DNA of 64,000 nt. It comes from JBJHDF01 sp050486405. GTDB taxonomy: Bacteria > Pseudomonadota > Gammaproteobacteria > Pseudomonadales > Cellvibrionaceae. A model generated the notes under the pieces. The model did no database searches. It worked only from the letters and a program-made list of their open reading frames with translations, and had not been told where the DNA came from. The stretch lies in the NCBI GenBank assembly GCA_050486405.1, contig JBJHDF010000001.1, positions 62,001 through 126,000 of the forward strand. The letters run 5' to 3'. The translations under genes and the position numbers were made by a program. Below are positions 42,441-51,663 of the stretch, in pieces; position 1 is the stretch's first letter; every line of letters starts with the position of its first letter.

Positions 42441-43361
42441 TCACACACGAGCCCAGGGAAACGCCAGCACCTGATCGATGTGGTCGGCGCCGGCCAGATG
42501 CATCAACAGCCGATCCACCCCCAGGGCAACTCCGGCGCAATCCGGCAGGCCCTGTTCCAGGGCGGCGAGAAAGTGTTCATCCAGGGGATGCACCGGCAGG
42601 CCGGCGGACTGGCGGCGCTGCTGATCCAAAGCGAAGCGGCGGCGCTGCTCGACAGGGTCGGTGAGCTCCCAGTAGCCGTTGGCCAGTTCGACGCCGTCGA
42701 GAAAGGCCTCGAAACGCCGCGCCACCGGCTGGCCGGTGTCGTCCGGCAGCACCCGCGCCAGAGCGGCCTGGCTGGCGGGGTAGTCGCATATGAACGTCAA
42801 CCCCTTTTCCATGGCCGGTTCAAGGCAGTGGGTGACCAGCAGGTCCAGCCAGAGATCCCGGTCATCGGATTCGATGGCGGTATCGATACGGCGGCGGGCC
42901 TCGGTGGCCAGCCGCTCAACGCTGGCGCTGTGGGGGTCCAGGTCCAGCGACTGGGCGAACCAGTTGCGGTAGCTCAGGGTTCGCACCGGCAGATCGGGAA
43001 TCAACGCCGAGAGCAACTCCACGACTTCCGTCATCAGGCGTCGGTCGTCAAAACCGGGCCGATACCATTCCAGCAGGGTGAATTCCGGGTTGTGGCGCCG
43101 CCCGGCTTCGCCATCGCGGAATACCTTGCCCAGGGAATAGATGGCGCCACTGCCGGCGACCAGCAGGCGCTTCATGGCGTATTCGGGGGAGGTGTGCAGA
43201 TAGCAGTCGCGCCCGCCGCAACGGGCGCGGACCGACTCTATCCAGGGGTCCGACACCGGCGCCGACAGCAGCAGTGGCGGCTCCACTTCCAGCACCTGCC
43301 GCGCCTCGAAAAACTGCCGGATGCGGCGGTTGAGCGAAGCGCGCAGTTCCAGATGGGTCAA
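42441..43361 (-). CDS. epmA: EF-P--(R)-beta-lysine ligase EpmA
   Basis: A 306-residue class II lysyl-tRNA-synthetase-like protein without an anticodon-binding domain. Visible are LHTSPEYAMKRLLVAGSGAI (motif 2 region), FRDGEAGRRHNPEFTLLEWY and the C-terminal GVALGVDRLLMHLAGADHID (motif 3). It attaches beta-lysine to the conserved Lys of EF-P. It lies 5 bases after efp on the same strand, so they are an operon; the aminomutase epmB is divergent. Confidence 0.94.
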   Translation of the reverse strand: MTHLELRASLNRRIRQFFEARQVLEVEPPLLLSAPVSDPWIESVRARCGGRDCYLHTSPEYAMKRLLVAGSGAIYSLGKVFRDGEAGRRHNPEFTLLEWYRPGFDDRRLMTEVVELLSALIPDLPVRTLSYRNWFAQSLDLDPHSASVERLATEARRRIDTAIESDDRDLWLDLLVTHCLEPAMEKGLTFICDYPASQAALARVLPDDTGQPVARRFEAFLDGVELANGYWELTDPVEQRRRFALDQQRRQSAGLPVHPLDEHFLAALEQGLPDCAGVALGVDRLLMHLAGADHIDQVLAFPWARV

Positions 43362-43366
43362 TGTTG

Positions 43367-43933
43367 CTAGTCCCTGGCGCGACCGAGGTATTCACCGGTG
43401 CGGGTGTCGACGCGGATCACGTCGCCGATGTTCATAAACAGCGGCACCTTTACCACGGCGCCAGTGCTCAGGGTGGCCGGCTTGCTGCCGCCCTGGGCGG
43501 TGTCACCCTTGAGACCCGGGTCGGTTTCCACCACTTCCAGCTCCACATGGTTGGGCGGGGTCACCGCCAGGGGTGCACCGTTGTACAGGGTAACTACGCA
43601 CTTGTCCTGCTCTTTCAGCCACTTGGCGGCGTCGCCCACGGCGTTCTTGTCCGCCTGATGCTGCTCGAATGACTGGGGGTCCATAAAGTGCCAGAACTCC
43701 CCGTCGGTGTAGAGGTATTCCATATCCTGGTCGGCCACGTCGGCGGGATCCAGATATTCGCTGCCGCGAAAGGTGCGCTCCCACACCCGACCGGTTTTCA
43801 GGTTGCGCAGTTTGACCCGGTTGAACGCCTGGCCCTTGCCGGGTTTGACGAATTCGTTTTCCACGATGGAACAGGGGTCGCCGTCGAGCATCACTTTCAG
43901 ACCGACGCGGAAATCATTGATAGAATAGGCCAT
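43367..43933 (-). CDS. efp: Translation elongation factor P
   Basis: A 188-residue protein of the three-domain EF-P type. The modified Lys is K33 in VKPGKGQAF, the sequence used for beta-lysylation rather than rhamnosylation. It binds ribosomes stalled at polyproline stretches and promotes peptide bond formation. It shares a 40-base divergent region with epmB, while epmA follows it, so all three genes of the pathway are together. Confidence 0.97.
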   Translation of the reverse strand: MAYSINDFRVGLKVMLDGDPCSIVENEFVKPGKGQAFNRVKLRNLKTGRVWERTFRGSEYLDPADVADQDMEYLYTDGEFWHFMDPQSFEQHQADKNAVGDAAKWLKEQDKCVVTLYNGAPLAVTPPNHVELEVVETDPGLKGDTAQGGSKPATLSTGAVVKVPLFMNIGDVIRVDTRTGEYLGRARD

Positions 43934-43973
43934 ATACCCTCACGCTTGCTCACCAGGATTAAAAAAGGCGCCC

Positions 43974-44987
43974 ATGATACATCGAACTGCCGCCACATGG
44001 CAGAGCCCCCGCTGGCAGGACGAACTGGCCAACCTGATTCGCCGCCCCGCGGAGCTGCTGGAAATGCTGGAGCTGGACCCGGCGCTGCTGCCCGACGCCC
44101 TGACCGCCAGCGCCGATTTCCCCCTGCGGCTGCCCCGTAGCTATGCCGCCCGCATGCGCAAGGGCGACATCAACGACCCGCTGCTGCGGCAGGTATTGCC
44201 CCTGGGTGAGGAACTGCTTGCCGCACCCGGCTACAGCGCCGACCCTCTTGGGGAACAGGAGTCCAACCCCCACCCGGGGCTGATCCACAAGTATCGCGGC
44301 CGGGTACTGCTGATCGTCTCCGGCAGTTGCGCCATCAATTGCCGCTACTGCTTCCGCCGACACTTTCCCTATCAGGACAACCGGCCGGGCCGGCAGGACT
44401 GGCAGGCCGCCCTGGACTATATCGCCGCCAGCGACGATATCACCGAGGTCATCTACAGCGGCGGCGATCCGCTCAGCGCCCCCGACAGCCAGTTGCGCTG
44501 GCTCACCGAACAGGTGGTGGCCATTCCCCAGGTGCAGCGGCTGCGCATTCACAGCCGGCTGCCGGTGGTGCTGCCCAGCCGCATTGATGAGGGCTGTCTG
44601 GAATGGCTCACCGGCCACCGTCTGCAGACGGTAATGGTGATCCACAGCAACCACGCCAACGAGCTGAACAGCGAAGTGGGCCAGGCGCTGACGCAACTGC
44701 GCGAGGCGAGCGTTACCCTGCTCAATCAGGCGGTGCTGCTGCGCGGCGTAAACGACAGTGTCGAGACCCTGGAGGCCTTGAGCGAAACCCTCTTTCGGCA
44801 CGGTGTTCTGCCCTACTATCTACATCTGCTGGACCGGGTCGCGGGAGCCAGCCACTTCGAGGTGCCCCAGGACAGGGCTTTGCAACTGCACCGGCTGTTG
44901 CAGTTGCGCCTACCGGGCTATCTGGTGCCGAAACTGGTGCGCGAAGATGCCGGCGCCGGCGCCAAGACACTGCTACATGGCTTATAG
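43974..44987 (+). CDS. epmB: EF-P beta-lysylation protein EpmB (lysine 2,3-aminomutase type)
   Basis: A 337-residue radical-SAM enzyme. The cluster-binding motif is CAINCRYC (about residues 119-126), followed by EVIYSGGDPLSAPDSQLRWL and the PLP-Lys region near VLLRGVNDSVETLEALSETL. It converts L-lysine to (R)-beta-lysine for EpmA. It is divergent from efp with a 40-base gap, so promoters overlap. A hairpin follows its stop. Confidence 0.95.
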   Translation: MIHRTAATWQSPRWQDELANLIRRPAELLEMLELDPALLPDALTASADFPLRLPRSYAARMRKGDINDPLLRQVLPLGEELLAAPGYSADPLGEQESNPHPGLIHKYRGRVLLIVSGSCAINCRYCFRRHFPYQDNRPGRQDWQAALDYIAASDDITEVIYSGGDPLSAPDSQLRWLTEQVVAIPQVQRLRIHSRLPVVLPSRIDEGCLEWLTGHRLQTVMVIHSNHANELNSEVGQALTQLREASVTLLNQAVLLRGVNDSVETLEALSETLFRHGVLPYYLHLLDRVAGASHFEVPQDRALQLHRLLQLRLPGYLVPKLVREDAGAGAKTLLHGL

Positions 44988-45001
44988 TCCACGGCGGTGA
45001 T

Positions 45002-45025
45002 ATTTGGTGCTTTCGCGCCAAATAC
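45002..45025 (+). terminator. Hairpin after epmB
   Basis: TATTTGGTGC (45002-45011) pairs with GCGCCAAATA (45016-45025) with one G-T pair and a TTTC loop. It lies 14 bases past the epmB stop. No T run follows, so termination may be partial. TATAGTC occurs on both sides of the stem. Confidence 0.5.
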
Positions 45026-45101
45026 ACTATAGTCGGGTGTACAGACAGCAATACTGCAGCCGCAGTGGGACCGACAGGACAGGACCGGACGCGCGAACTC
45101 G

Positions 45102-46748
45102 ATGAAAGCCGATACCACCACTGTTCAGCAACTCAAGCGTTTCCAGCTACCGACCCAGGATCTGAAACAATTGGATTTCTGCGGCAGTCGCAAGGCTACC
45201 CAGGTGGCCGCCTGGGTAGCGGAGTTGCCTCTGACCCGGGTGAACTTTGTCAGTGGCCTGCTCTACACCGCCCTCCAGGAAGCGGCCCGCCTGCAGACGG
45301 ACGCCAGTTCCCGGTTGCAGATATTGGAGGTATTGCGCCCCCCCACCCTGCAATGCGTCGAGCTGCTCTCCCGCAGTTTTCTCAACCAGCCCCTGATTCT
45401 GCCCGACCCCGCCCATAAGGCCGCCACTGTCGCCCAGGCTCTGCAAAAACACCTGACCAACGGCTATATGGTGGCCTTGCGGGATAGCCTTACCGAGGAA
45501 ACCCGTCGCAACCAGGACCGGGCTCTGGCCTGCCACAGGGCTGTCGCCGGCCTGGGTATGCTGACGCTGCGCGCCTGGCAGGTATACACGCCCCCGCCGC
45601 GACAGGCCTGGAGCGAACTACACGCAATCTATTGTCTGGCGGATACGCTGGACATTCTGCGACAGCGGGTTGAGGACCCCTACCCGGATCACCGCGGGGT
45701 GGCCACGGTGGAGCAGGCCTACGCCCGGGTGCTGTTATTGGCCTGCGCTCGTCCCAGCCAACTGCGCCAGGGGGAAATACTGGAGACCTATCGGGCTCTG
45801 GAGACACTCAGCGCCCACGCAACATTGACCCGCACCCTGGAAAGTGCCGGCGCCATTTTCCAGGTGAACCTGGCCGGCGACTCACCGCCAGTCTATCCCT
45901 CCCGGCTGCAGCAGGTGGCACCAGAGGACCGGCTCAATATGGACACCAGCCGGGTGATCGTCGCCCTGCGCGAGCCACCCAAGCCCGGCACCTCGCCGGC
46001 CTATCACCTCAGCCCCGCCCTCACCGACCACCTCCTCCAGGCCTGGGGTCGCGAGAGCCAGCGCATGAACGAACGCCGTCCCAGCAACAATCAGATGGAA
46101 GTGACCCTTGGCCTGTCCGGAGTCCACTACCACCTGAGCGGCAATACCCCGTTTAGTGAGTTTCTTGCCGGCGCCAACCTGACCGAAGAGATTGACGACG
46201 ACGCCTTCGGCTCCCTGTTCGGGTTTCGCAACTCCAACAGCCACAGACAAAACGAGCAGGACGACAGCAACGACGACTTCCCGGTGTACACAGTACCACT
46301 GGTGGACACCGGCCCCGGGGGACACTGTATCGAATGGCGGGATCATATTCCGCCACAGGTCAAGGCCGGAGAACTCATTGGCCTGCGGGACAAAAAGCGG
46401 CTAAAGAAATGGTCAGTAGGTGTGATTCGCTGGGTCCAGCAGACCCGCAACGGTACCCAGATGGGCGTGCAGATGTTGACCAACCACGCCTCGCCGCTGG
46501 GCGCGGCGGTGGTCTACAACACCGGCGGCTACTCCGAATACCTGCGGGGGCTGGAAACAGGCAACGCCCGGCAGCGGGCGCTGATCACCAACTCGGTGAC
46601 CTTCCGCGAGTACGGCCGGGCGCGACTGTACCGTCCGGACGGGTCGGAAACCACGGTGCAACTGTCCCGACGCCTGTTCTCCAGCGGCGCCATCAGCCAG
46701 TTTGCACTGGACGATGCGGGCGAGGAGTCGGGCACGGACAGCTCTTGA
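45102..46748 (+). CDS. Conserved protein with a PilZ-like C-terminus (PA2989-type)
   Basis: A 548-residue cytoplasmic protein. The opening third matches, as I recall it, a Pseudomonas family (PA2989-like) with FLNQPLILPDPAHKAATVAQ and ALQKHLTNGYMVALRDSL. The C-terminal third has KKRLKKWSVGVIRWVQQTRN and RYRPDG-type strands, consistent with a degenerate PilZ barrel. A c-di-GMP-binding role is often predicted but not clear here, since no full RxxxR/DxSxxG pair is visible. It lies upstream of fimX, but a promoter and long leader intervene. The Asp/Asn/Ser-rich stretch at about 370-390 is probably disordered. Confidence 0.6.
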   Translation: MKADTTTVQQLKRFQLPTQDLKQLDFCGSRKATQVAAWVAELPLTRVNFVSGLLYTALQEAARLQTDASSRLQILEVLRPPTLQCVELLSRSFLNQPLILPDPAHKAATVAQALQKHLTNGYMVALRDSLTEETRRNQDRALACHRAVAGLGMLTLRAWQVYTPPPRQAWSELHAIYCLADTLDILRQRVEDPYPDHRGVATVEQAYARVLLLACARPSQLRQGEILETYRALETLSAHATLTRTLESAGAIFQVNLAGDSPPVYPSRLQQVAPEDRLNMDTSRVIVALREPPKPGTSPAYHLSPALTDHLLQAWGRESQRMNERRPSNNQMEVTLGLSGVHYHLSGNTPFSEFLAGANLTEEIDDDAFGSLFGFRNSNSHRQNEQDDSNDDFPVYTVPLVDTGPGGHCIEWRDHIPPQVKAGELIGLRDKKRLKKWSVGVIRWVQQTRNGTQMGVQMLTNHASPLGAAVVYNTGGYSEYLRGLETGNARQRALITNSVTFREYGRARLYRPDGSETTVQLSRRLFSSGAISQFALDDAGEESGTDSS

Positions 46749-46781
46749 GCGAAGTCGCCGCCGCCTGAATCAACATGTGTT

Positions 46782-46809
46782 TTGAGGTGCTACAGAATTT
46801 GGGTAATAT
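46782..46809 (+). promoter_or_regulatory. Promoter of fimX with a long folded leader
   Basis: TTGAGG (46782-46787) and TAATAT (46804-46809) are 16 bases apart. The start of transcription would be near 46816, leaving about 170 bases of untranslated leader before ATG 46986. That leader can form at least three hairpins: CAACC/GGTTG, GGCGCC/GGCGCC and GGCAG/CTGCC, within 46848-46915. It then ends in a tandem 15-bp repeat. Confidence 0.5.
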
Positions 46810-46950
46810 GGTCGACTACAGTACACTGTGCGGCAGACTCGCAACCTGGGCTGAGGTTGGCGCCCCGACGCGGCGCCTAAGCCTCGGGGCCGGCAGTAGC
46901 GCCGACCTGCCAAGCCAATGATGCAAAACAATATCCGCAAGGGCACCTTT

Positions 46951-46980
46951 TAAGGGCACTACGTCTAAGGGCACTACGTC
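46951..46980 (+). repeat. Perfect tandem 15-bp duplication in the fimX leader
   Basis: TAAGGGCACTACGTC occurs twice without a gap (46951-46965 and 46966-46980). A degenerate third copy precedes it (GCAAGGGCACCTTT, from 46937). The duplication ends five bases before the fimX ATG and sets the spacing of its AAGGG element to the start. Confidence 0.85.
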
Positions 46981-46985
46981 ACTTT

Positions 46986-49076
46986 ATGAATCCCAACGAT
47001 ATCATTCGCCTGCTGATACTCAACGACTCCCGCGCCGAGGCCGAGCGTCTGATCAGCATGTTGCACAACGCTGGTCGCCCCAGCCGGGCCCAGCACGTGG
47101 AGTCCGAAGAAAACCTGGCCAAGCTCCTGCAGGAACAGACCTGGGATATGCTGATTGGCCACGACAAGACTACCAATGTAACCCCCGCCAACGCCATCAA
47201 ACAGATCCGGCGCCTGAACAAGGACATCCCGGTCATTCTGCTCACCGATGACGAAACCACGCTGTCGGTGGTGGAAGGCATGAAGGCTGGGGCCGCCGAC
47301 GTGGTGCGCCTGGACGAAGACCAGCACCTGCTGCAGGTGATCCAGCGTGAGCTTTTCAACCGCGAGCAACGCCAACAGAAGCGCTCGGCGGACCGCCGCT
47401 TTCGCGAGGCGGAAAGGCGCAGCCAGCAACTGCTGGACAGTTCCCGTGACGCCATCGCCTATATGCAGGACGGCCTGTATCTCTACGCCAATGAATCCTT
47501 TGCCGATCTGTTCGGCTATGAAGACCGGGACGACATCGAGTGCATGCCCATCATGGACATGGTGGCGGACAGGGACCAGCCCAAGCTCAAAGATTTCCTG
47601 AAGAACTTCACTCTCAAGGGTGACGAAGCCGAGTCCACCCAACTGGAGTTTACCGGCACTCGGCGCGACGGCACCGCCACCCGAATTTCACTGGAGGTGG
47701 CCCGGGCCACCTACGACGAGGAGCCCTGCATTCAGTTTCTGGCCCGGGCCGGCGTCGCCGACCAGAGCAACGAGCAACTGGAAGCCCAGATTAAACAGAT
47801 CAAGTGGCAGGACATCGCCACCGGCCTGTACAACCGCCACTACATGATCGACCGCCTGGAAAAAACCATCGCCAATGTGCAGGGCAACCAGACCTTCGGC
47901 ATGCTCTATATCGATATCGACAGTTTCGCCGAGCGCATCCAGTCCAGCCTCGGCGTGGCCGGCAGCGATCTGGCGCTGGCCAACCTGGCGGCGCTGCTCC
48001 GGGACAAGGCCGGCGCCAAGGCGCTGGTGGCCCGCTTTGGCGACACCTCGTTCACTCTGCTACTGCCGGATACCAAGGCCGACGCCGCCGTGGCCTTTGC
48101 CGAGAACCTGTGCAAGACCATCGAGGACCACATAGTCGATGTCGACGGCAAGACGGTGCAGCTCACCGCCAGTATCGGCGTATCCCTGCTGACGGAAAAC
48201 AGCACCAGCGCCGAAACGGTAATCGAACAGGCACTGAAAGCCATGGAACAGGCACGCGCTGCTGGCGGCAACAAGGCGCTGCTATTTGAGCCGGAACTCA
48301 CCGAGGATGAGCGGGAGGAGCGGGATATGATCGCCGAGGTCCAGCAGGCGCTGGACAACGATCGTTTCCGACTGTTGTTTCAACCCATCATCAGTTTGCG
48401 CGGTTCGGAAGAGGAATACTACGAGGTCCTGCTGCGCCTGGTCAGTGAAGACGGCGAGGAGGTCTCCCCCAGCCGTTTTCTGGAGACTGCGGAAAACATG
48501 GGGGTCAGCATCAAGATTGACCGCTGGGTGATTCTCGAATCCATCAAGATGCTGGCCGAACACCGCAGCAAAGGCAACCACACCCGCCTGATCATCAACC
48601 TCAGTCGCGATTCACTGTGCGACGAATCGCTGCTGCCCTGGCTGGGAGTGGCCTTCAAGGCTGCCAAGCTGCCGCCGGATACCATTGTCTTCCAGGTGAC
48701 CGAGGTGGATGTCACCAATCACCTGAACGCTGCCAAGGCTTTCGTCAACGGCCTGAAAAAGATGAAAACCCATTTATCCATCAGCGGTTTCGGCTGCGCA
48801 CTCAATCCCTTCAACACACTGAAGCACGTCGATGCCACCATGATCAAGGTGGACGGCTCCTTCACGCTGGACATTCAGAACAACAACGAAAACCCCGAAG
48901 CGCTGACCAACCTGGTGGAAAAGCTGCACGAGGCCGAGAAAATCACGCTGATCCCCTTCGTGGAAAACGCCAGCGTGCTGTCCACCCTCTGGCAGGCCGG
49001 GGTACACTATATCCAGGGGCACTACCTGCAAGAACCCAGCGAGACCATGAGCTACGATTTCAATATGGAAACCTGA
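46986..49076 (+). CDS. fimX: FimX-type degenerate GGDEF-EAL c-di-GMP receptor
   Basis: A 696-residue protein, close to the 691 of Pseudomonas FimX. Domains in order: receiver-like (1-125, phosphoryl-acceptor pocket altered to LIGHDKTTN), PAS (about 145-255), GGDEF-like (about 265-430, active loop RFGDTSF) and EAL-like (about 440-690, with EVLLRL in place of EALLR). Both catalytic motifs are degenerate, so it should bind c-di-GMP rather than make or cut it. FimX promotes type IV pilus assembly at a pole. The serB neighbour fits Pseudomonas order as I remember it. The ATG lacks a strong ribosome site. Confidence 0.88.
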   Translation: MNPNDIIRLLILNDSRAEAERLISMLHNAGRPSRAQHVESEENLAKLLQEQTWDMLIGHDKTTNVTPANAIKQIRRLNKDIPVILLTDDETTLSVVEGMKAGAADVVRLDEDQHLLQVIQRELFNREQRQQKRSADRRFREAERRSQQLLDSSRDAIAYMQDGLYLYANESFADLFGYEDRDDIECMPIMDMVADRDQPKLKDFLKNFTLKGDEAESTQLEFTGTRRDGTATRISLEVARATYDEEPCIQFLARAGVADQSNEQLEAQIKQIKWQDIATGLYNRHYMIDRLEKTIANVQGNQTFGMLYIDIDSFAERIQSSLGVAGSDLALANLAALLRDKAGAKALVARFGDTSFTLLLPDTKADAAVAFAENLCKTIEDHIVDVDGKTVQLTASIGVSLLTENSTSAETVIEQALKAMEQARAAGGNKALLFEPELTEDEREERDMIAEVQQALDNDRFRLLFQPIISLRGSEEEYYEVLLRLVSEDGEEVSPSRFLETAENMGVSIKIDRWVILESIKMLAEHRSKGNHTRLIINLSRDSLCDESLLPWLGVAFKAAKLPPDTIVFQVTEVDVTNHLNAAKAFVNGLKKMKTHLSISGFGCALNPFNTLKHVDATMIKVDGSFTLDIQNNNENPEALTNLVEKLHEAEKITLIPFVENASVLSTLWQAGVHYIQGHYLQEPSETMSYDFNMET

Positions 49077-49091
49077 GGACCCGGGCGACTG

Positions 49092-50306
49092 CTATAGCCG
49101 GTCGCGGTCGCGAAAGCCCAACAGATAGAGAATGGCGTCCAGCCCCAGGGTGGAGATGGCGTGATCCGCCGACGCCTTCACCAGAGGCTTCGCCCGAAAG
49201 GCGATACCCAGGCCCGCCGCACTCAACATGGGCAGATCGTTGGCACCATCGCCCACGGCGATCACCTGCTCCAGGGCAATGCCTTCGCGGCGCGCCAGCA
49301 TCGCCAATAACTCCGCCTTGCGCGCGCCGTCCACCACCTCGCCGGTCACCCGGCCCGTGACCTTGCCTCTGACGATATCCAACTCATTGGCGTACAGGTA
49401 ATCGATGCCCAGCTTGTCCTGGATATAGCGACCGAAATAGTTGAAACCGCCGGAGAGGATGGCGGTTTTGTAACCGAGTTTTTTCAGACTGGCGATCAGC
49501 CGCTCGGCGCCCTCGGTCAGGCGTAATTCATGGGCGATCTGCTCCAGCACCGACTCGTCCAGCCCCTGCAGCAGGGCCACCCGGCGGGCAAAGCTCTCTT
49601 TGAAATCCAGCTCGCCGCGCATGGCCGCTTCCGTAATGGCAGCCACCTGCTCTCCGACCCCCGCAGCCTTGGCCAACTCGTCGATGACTTCCGCCTCGAT
49701 CAGCGTCGAATCCATATCGAAACATACCAGACGCCGGTTGCGGCGGTAGACGGAGTCCTGCTGGAAGGCGATGTCCACCTCCAGGCGGGTGGACAGCTCC
49801 ATAAAGTCGGCGCGCAGTGCGCCTATGTCCGCCGGCACACCGCGCACGGAGAACTCCACACAGGCGCTGCTGCGTTCGCTGACCGCCTCCAGGGGTATTC
49901 GCCCGGAGAGCCGGTTGATGCTGTCGATGTTCAGCCCGTGGCGCACGGTGACAGCGGTCAACTCGGCGATTTGCGCGGCAGTGACCTGACGCGACAGCAA
50001 GGTGACGATATAGCGAGGCTTGCCCTGCTGATCCACCCAGTGCTGATAGCTCTCCAGGCTTACCGGCTGGAAGCGGATGCGCACCCCCAGCGGGTCGGTG
50101 GCGGCTTCCACTTCCCGGGTAATCCGGGCCACCACTGCCTGCGAGCCATCCACTTCCACCAGAATACCCAGTGCCAGGGTGTCGTGAATCACGGCCTGGC
50201 CGATATCCAGCACCTTGGCCTCACTACCGGCGAGAACCCCGGTAATGGCCGAGGTAACACCCATACGATCCTCACCGGATACATTGATCAACAAAATATT
50301 CTTCAC
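49092..50306 (-). CDS. serB: Phosphoserine phosphatase SerB (with N-terminal ACT domains)
   Basis: A 404-residue HAD phosphatase. The N-terminal half has two ACT-like domains (NILLINVSGEDRMGVTSAIT). The HAD motifs are CFDMDSTLIEAE (nucleophile and acid Asp), ILSGGFNYFG (Ser), a Lys region near DGARKAELLAML, and AVGDGANDLPML. It makes serine from phosphoserine. GTG 50306 is used because MKNILLIN is the family start and GTGGGG lies before it; GTGs at 50315 and 50330 are also in frame. Confidence 0.94.
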   Translation of the reverse strand: MKNILLINVSGEDRMGVTSAITGVLAGSEAKVLDIGQAVIHDTLALGILVEVDGSQAVVARITREVEAATDPLGVRIRFQPVSLESYQHWVDQQGKPRYIVTLLSRQVTAAQIAELTAVTVRHGLNIDSINRLSGRIPLEAVSERSSACVEFSVRGVPADIGALRADFMELSTRLEVDIAFQQDSVYRRNRRLVCFDMDSTLIEAEVIDELAKAAGVGEQVAAITEAAMRGELDFKESFARRVALLQGLDESVLEQIAHELRLTEGAERLIASLKKLGYKTAILSGGFNYFGRYIQDKLGIDYLYANELDIVRGKVTGRVTGEVVDGARKAELLAMLARREGIALEQVIAVGDGANDLPMLSAAGLGIAFRAKPLVKASADHAISTLGLDAILYLLGFRDRDRL

Positions 50307-50454
50307 AATCCCCACTCTTACGGCGAACACTCGGCGCCATTATAGCCACAAACCGGTGTGAAAACGGCACTGCGGGCCACTGGTCACGCCCCATCTCTGG
50401 TAAAGTACTGCCTGGGCGGCCCGACCGGAGCCGCTGCCACTTGCGATGGAAGCC

Positions 50455-51537
50455 ATGCCACTGAATCAACTCATCGATCAGTACCCCAACCAGCTCCTGT
50501 GCAGCCTGCTGCTGGCGCTGCTGACCCTGCTGGGCGCTTCCCTGCACCTGTATCAGAGTCGACTGCACCTGGATGAGCAACTGGCACTGGCCGGGGACAA
50601 CCTGGCCCGCCAGGCCGCCCAACGGCTGGCGGACCCCACCCTGATCGAAGACCCGGTGAGTCAGCAGATTCTATTGCGGGAGCTGGTTCAGACCGCGCCC
50701 CTGGTGGTGGGCGCCGCCGTGCACGACGTGGAAGGTCAGGTGCGGGTGCAAAGCGGGCAGATTCGGCACCTGGATGGCACCCGCCGCTACAGCGCACCCA
50801 TACTGTTGCAGCAGCACCAGGCCGGCACCCTGTGGCTGACCCTGGCCAGCCCGACGCGCAACAGCCGACAACTGGCGTTTTTCTGGATCTGGCCACTGAC
50901 GGGCGGACTGCTGATGCTGGCGCCCTGGCTGCTGTTACTGTACCGGCGCCCAGGGTCACCCGAGCAGCAGCGCCCGGAAGAATTTTCCCTGCCAGAGTTG
51001 CCCGAAGCACCCCCCGGGCCCGGTGCCGCAGTGCGCCTGAGCCTGCACCTGTGCAACCTGGGCAAGGTATACAGTCAACTCAACAGCGCCGGGTTCAATC
51101 AGTTGATGAACACCTTCGATGAGCAGTTGCGCAAGGTGCTCAATCTGTACGGCGGCCAGCGGCAACTGCTCTGGGGGCAGGTGCTGATTGTGGACTTTCA
51201 GGGTGAAGAAGCGGCGGACTGCAGCTTTCGCGCCATCTGCGCCAGTCAGTTGCTATTCAACCTGCACGCGCAGCTCAGCCCCAGGCTGCAGTTGGCGGCG
51301 ACGGTGCAGGGCCTGCCCGCCCCGGATACCAGCGCCGGTGTGGAACAGGAGTTCATCGCCCAGTACAGCGAGCGCCGGCTGCCCGAGCCCGGTGAGATAC
51401 TGATCGCTGCCCGCCTGGCCGATGCCCGCCTGCGGCAATACGTACAAACCGAGGAACACACCGGTCTGGTGCTGGCCATACAGCCGCCCTACTGCGACAT
51501 GCTGCAAAAACAGGAACAACGCCTGCGCGAAATCTGA
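50455..51537 (+). CDS. Hypothetical two-helix membrane protein (next to serB)
   Basis: A 360-residue protein with a membrane helix at about residues 12-32 (LLCSLLLALLTLLGASLHLY), a periplasmic loop, and a second helix at about 140-160 (FFWIWPLTGGLLMLAPWLLL), then a cytoplasmic Pro-rich linker and a domain that resembles a nucleotide-cyclase-like fold only in outline. Such genes sit beside serB in Pseudomonas-like genomes, as I recall, sometimes called AhpA. ATG 50455 follows GGAAG; an ATG at 50446 is possible. It is divergent from serB. Confidence 0.6.
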   Translation: MPLNQLIDQYPNQLLCSLLLALLTLLGASLHLYQSRLHLDEQLALAGDNLARQAAQRLADPTLIEDPVSQQILLRELVQTAPLVVGAAVHDVEGQVRVQSGQIRHLDGTRRYSAPILLQQHQAGTLWLTLASPTRNSRQLAFFWIWPLTGGLLMLAPWLLLLYRRPGSPEQQRPEEFSLPELPEAPPGPGAAVRLSLHLCNLGKVYSQLNSAGFNQLMNTFDEQLRKVLNLYGGQRQLLWGQVLIVDFQGEEAADCSFRAICASQLLFNLHAQLSPRLQLAATVQGLPAPDTSAGVEQEFIAQYSERRLPEPGEILIAARLADARLRQYVQTEEHTGLVLAIQPPYCDMLQKQEQRLREI

Positions 51538-51582
51538 TTGTCACCTCACGTTCACACAACCGTAATCACCACAGCATAACCT
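51538..51582 (+). promoter_or_regulatory. Candidate Pho box and promoter of the ornithine-lipid synthase gene
   Basis: Three 7-base units lie 11 bases apart: TTGTCAC (51538-51544), CGTTCAC (51549-51555) and CCGTAAT (51560-51566). Each matches the PhoB half-site CTGTCAT at four or five positions, with 4-base spacers. Ten bases after the last unit is TAACCT (51577-51582) as a -10 box, the same spacing as in E. coli phoA. Phosphate starvation is the known trigger for ornithine lipids. Confidence 0.55.
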
Positions 51583-51663
51583 TTCCGACGAATGGTGTAG
51601 TCTCGACCACCGATCCTTCCGGCTCGCAATCTGCCGGCTCGTCTGCTGAAGGTATACGCGGCC

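Noticed and set aside
46840..46925. c-di-GMP-I (GEMM) riboswitch before fimX
   Set aside because: Tempting because of the target gene, but the conserved GGGACGCAAAGCC and GGUAGCGGGGUUACC-like blocks are not present. I kept only a hairpin-rich leader.
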